This document shows positions 63,522 through 64,000 of a stretch of 64,000 nt of DNA, in pieces. The position numbers were made by a program, and so were the translations under genes. Under the pieces are notes generated by a model. The model saw nothing but the letters and a program-made list of their open reading frames with translations. It searched no databases and was not told where the DNA came from. Numbering within the stretch: the first letter of the stretch is position 1; each line of letters starts with the position of its first letter. This stretch comes from Bombus terrestris (Eukaryota > Arthropoda > Insecta > Hymenoptera > Apidae): the NCBI RefSeq assembly GCF_910591885.1, contig NC_063275.1:14496501-14560500 (forward strand). Direction: 5' to 3'.

Positions 63522-64000
63522 CGCTGTTGTGTGCCACTGGCATCGGGCAATGGGCCGTGCTAATCGTTCTACTGAGAGCCCCTTTGTCCCCTCCATCTCT
63601 ACGATCCTCTTTCCCTCCGTAAACCTCCCCCTTTCATCACCCACCCTTTACGACACGTCTCGCCAAGGTCTCACAATGTTCCTCTGTCCCCGAAATTGCG
63701 TGAAATCATATCGAATCCACCCTGAACGTGCCATACTTTCCTAACTGCCGACAGACGTCTTCGCCGATGGTAACGCCCTTTCGGCATTCGTGAAAAGTTC
63801 CGTCGATTCTACTCCAAGTTTTCCAGGGACAATAGCATACTTTGCTTACTCACGTTCGTTAATCGGTCGCGCGTCTCGCATTCAACCGAATTTTCATTTT
63901 CGTCGTTCAATAGAGGGAGAAAAGTTGGTTTTAAGCTGTTCACTCGCTTCGTTTCTTCGTGATTTTCCCTGCTACGAGCTACTGTTTTCGGAGAGGAGCC

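Larger units (their letters stand above)
60439..64000. other. Gene-free right end
   Basis: No gene is supported. The region is AT-rich at 61180-61720 with a TGTATG-type repeat. Two overlapping pyrimidine-rich frames of 91 and 99 codons at 62047-62346 lack domains. It is AT-rich again at 62960-63330, with the 12-base palindrome ATACGTACGTAT at 63043-63054. The last 500 bases are CpG- and pyrimidine-rich and contain a long hairpin. Confidence 0.5.

Overview
The window is eukaryotic, most likely from an insect and plausibly a bee or other hymenopteran. I infer this from frequent CpG dinucleotides (TCGA, ACGAACG and CGCG strings throughout), strongly alternating AT-rich and CpG-rich blocks, many short microsatellites, few transposons, and one degenerate mariner element of insect type. 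No diagnostic gene fixes the species.

Nearly all of the 64 kb reads as intergenic or intronic DNA. No multi-exon gene, rRNA or CRISPR array could be recognised, and no tRNA passed inspection. Almost all open frames lack family motifs, start and stop arbitrarily, and overlap equally good frames on the other strand. Two short stretches look more like real coding starts. One is a 36-codon ATG segment at 53726-53835 that runs into a near-ideal splice donor. The other is a weaker frame at 43228-43464 opening with GCCACCATG. Both could be alternative first exons of a gene whose body lies outside the window.

Mobile DNA is concentrated at 41-53 kb. An 860-bp mariner remnant (52181-53040) has matching terminal inverted repeats, TA flanks and a broken transposase that still shows the D-34-D spacing. 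A separate repeat of about 0.4 kb occurs twice in the same orientation (41254-41659 and 50868-51275, roughly 88% identical by eye) and may be LTR-derived.

The rest holds signals that look regulatory or structural. A bipartite AT-core motif occurs twice, 17.7 kb apart, with almost the same internal spacing (2825-2889 and 20533-20596). A second motif pair, sharing a 19-base identical core, lies 0.9 kb apart (29859-29900 and 30735-30776). A diverged tandem duplication lies near 60.1-60.4 kb. Several compact inverted repeats stand out, notably at 21664-21693 and 63484-63521, and a contiguous E-box trio lies at 46900-46917. This fits a large intron or gene desert around a regulated gene. I found no clear new multi-gene system; the duplicated noncoding motifs and candidate first exons are the best leads.
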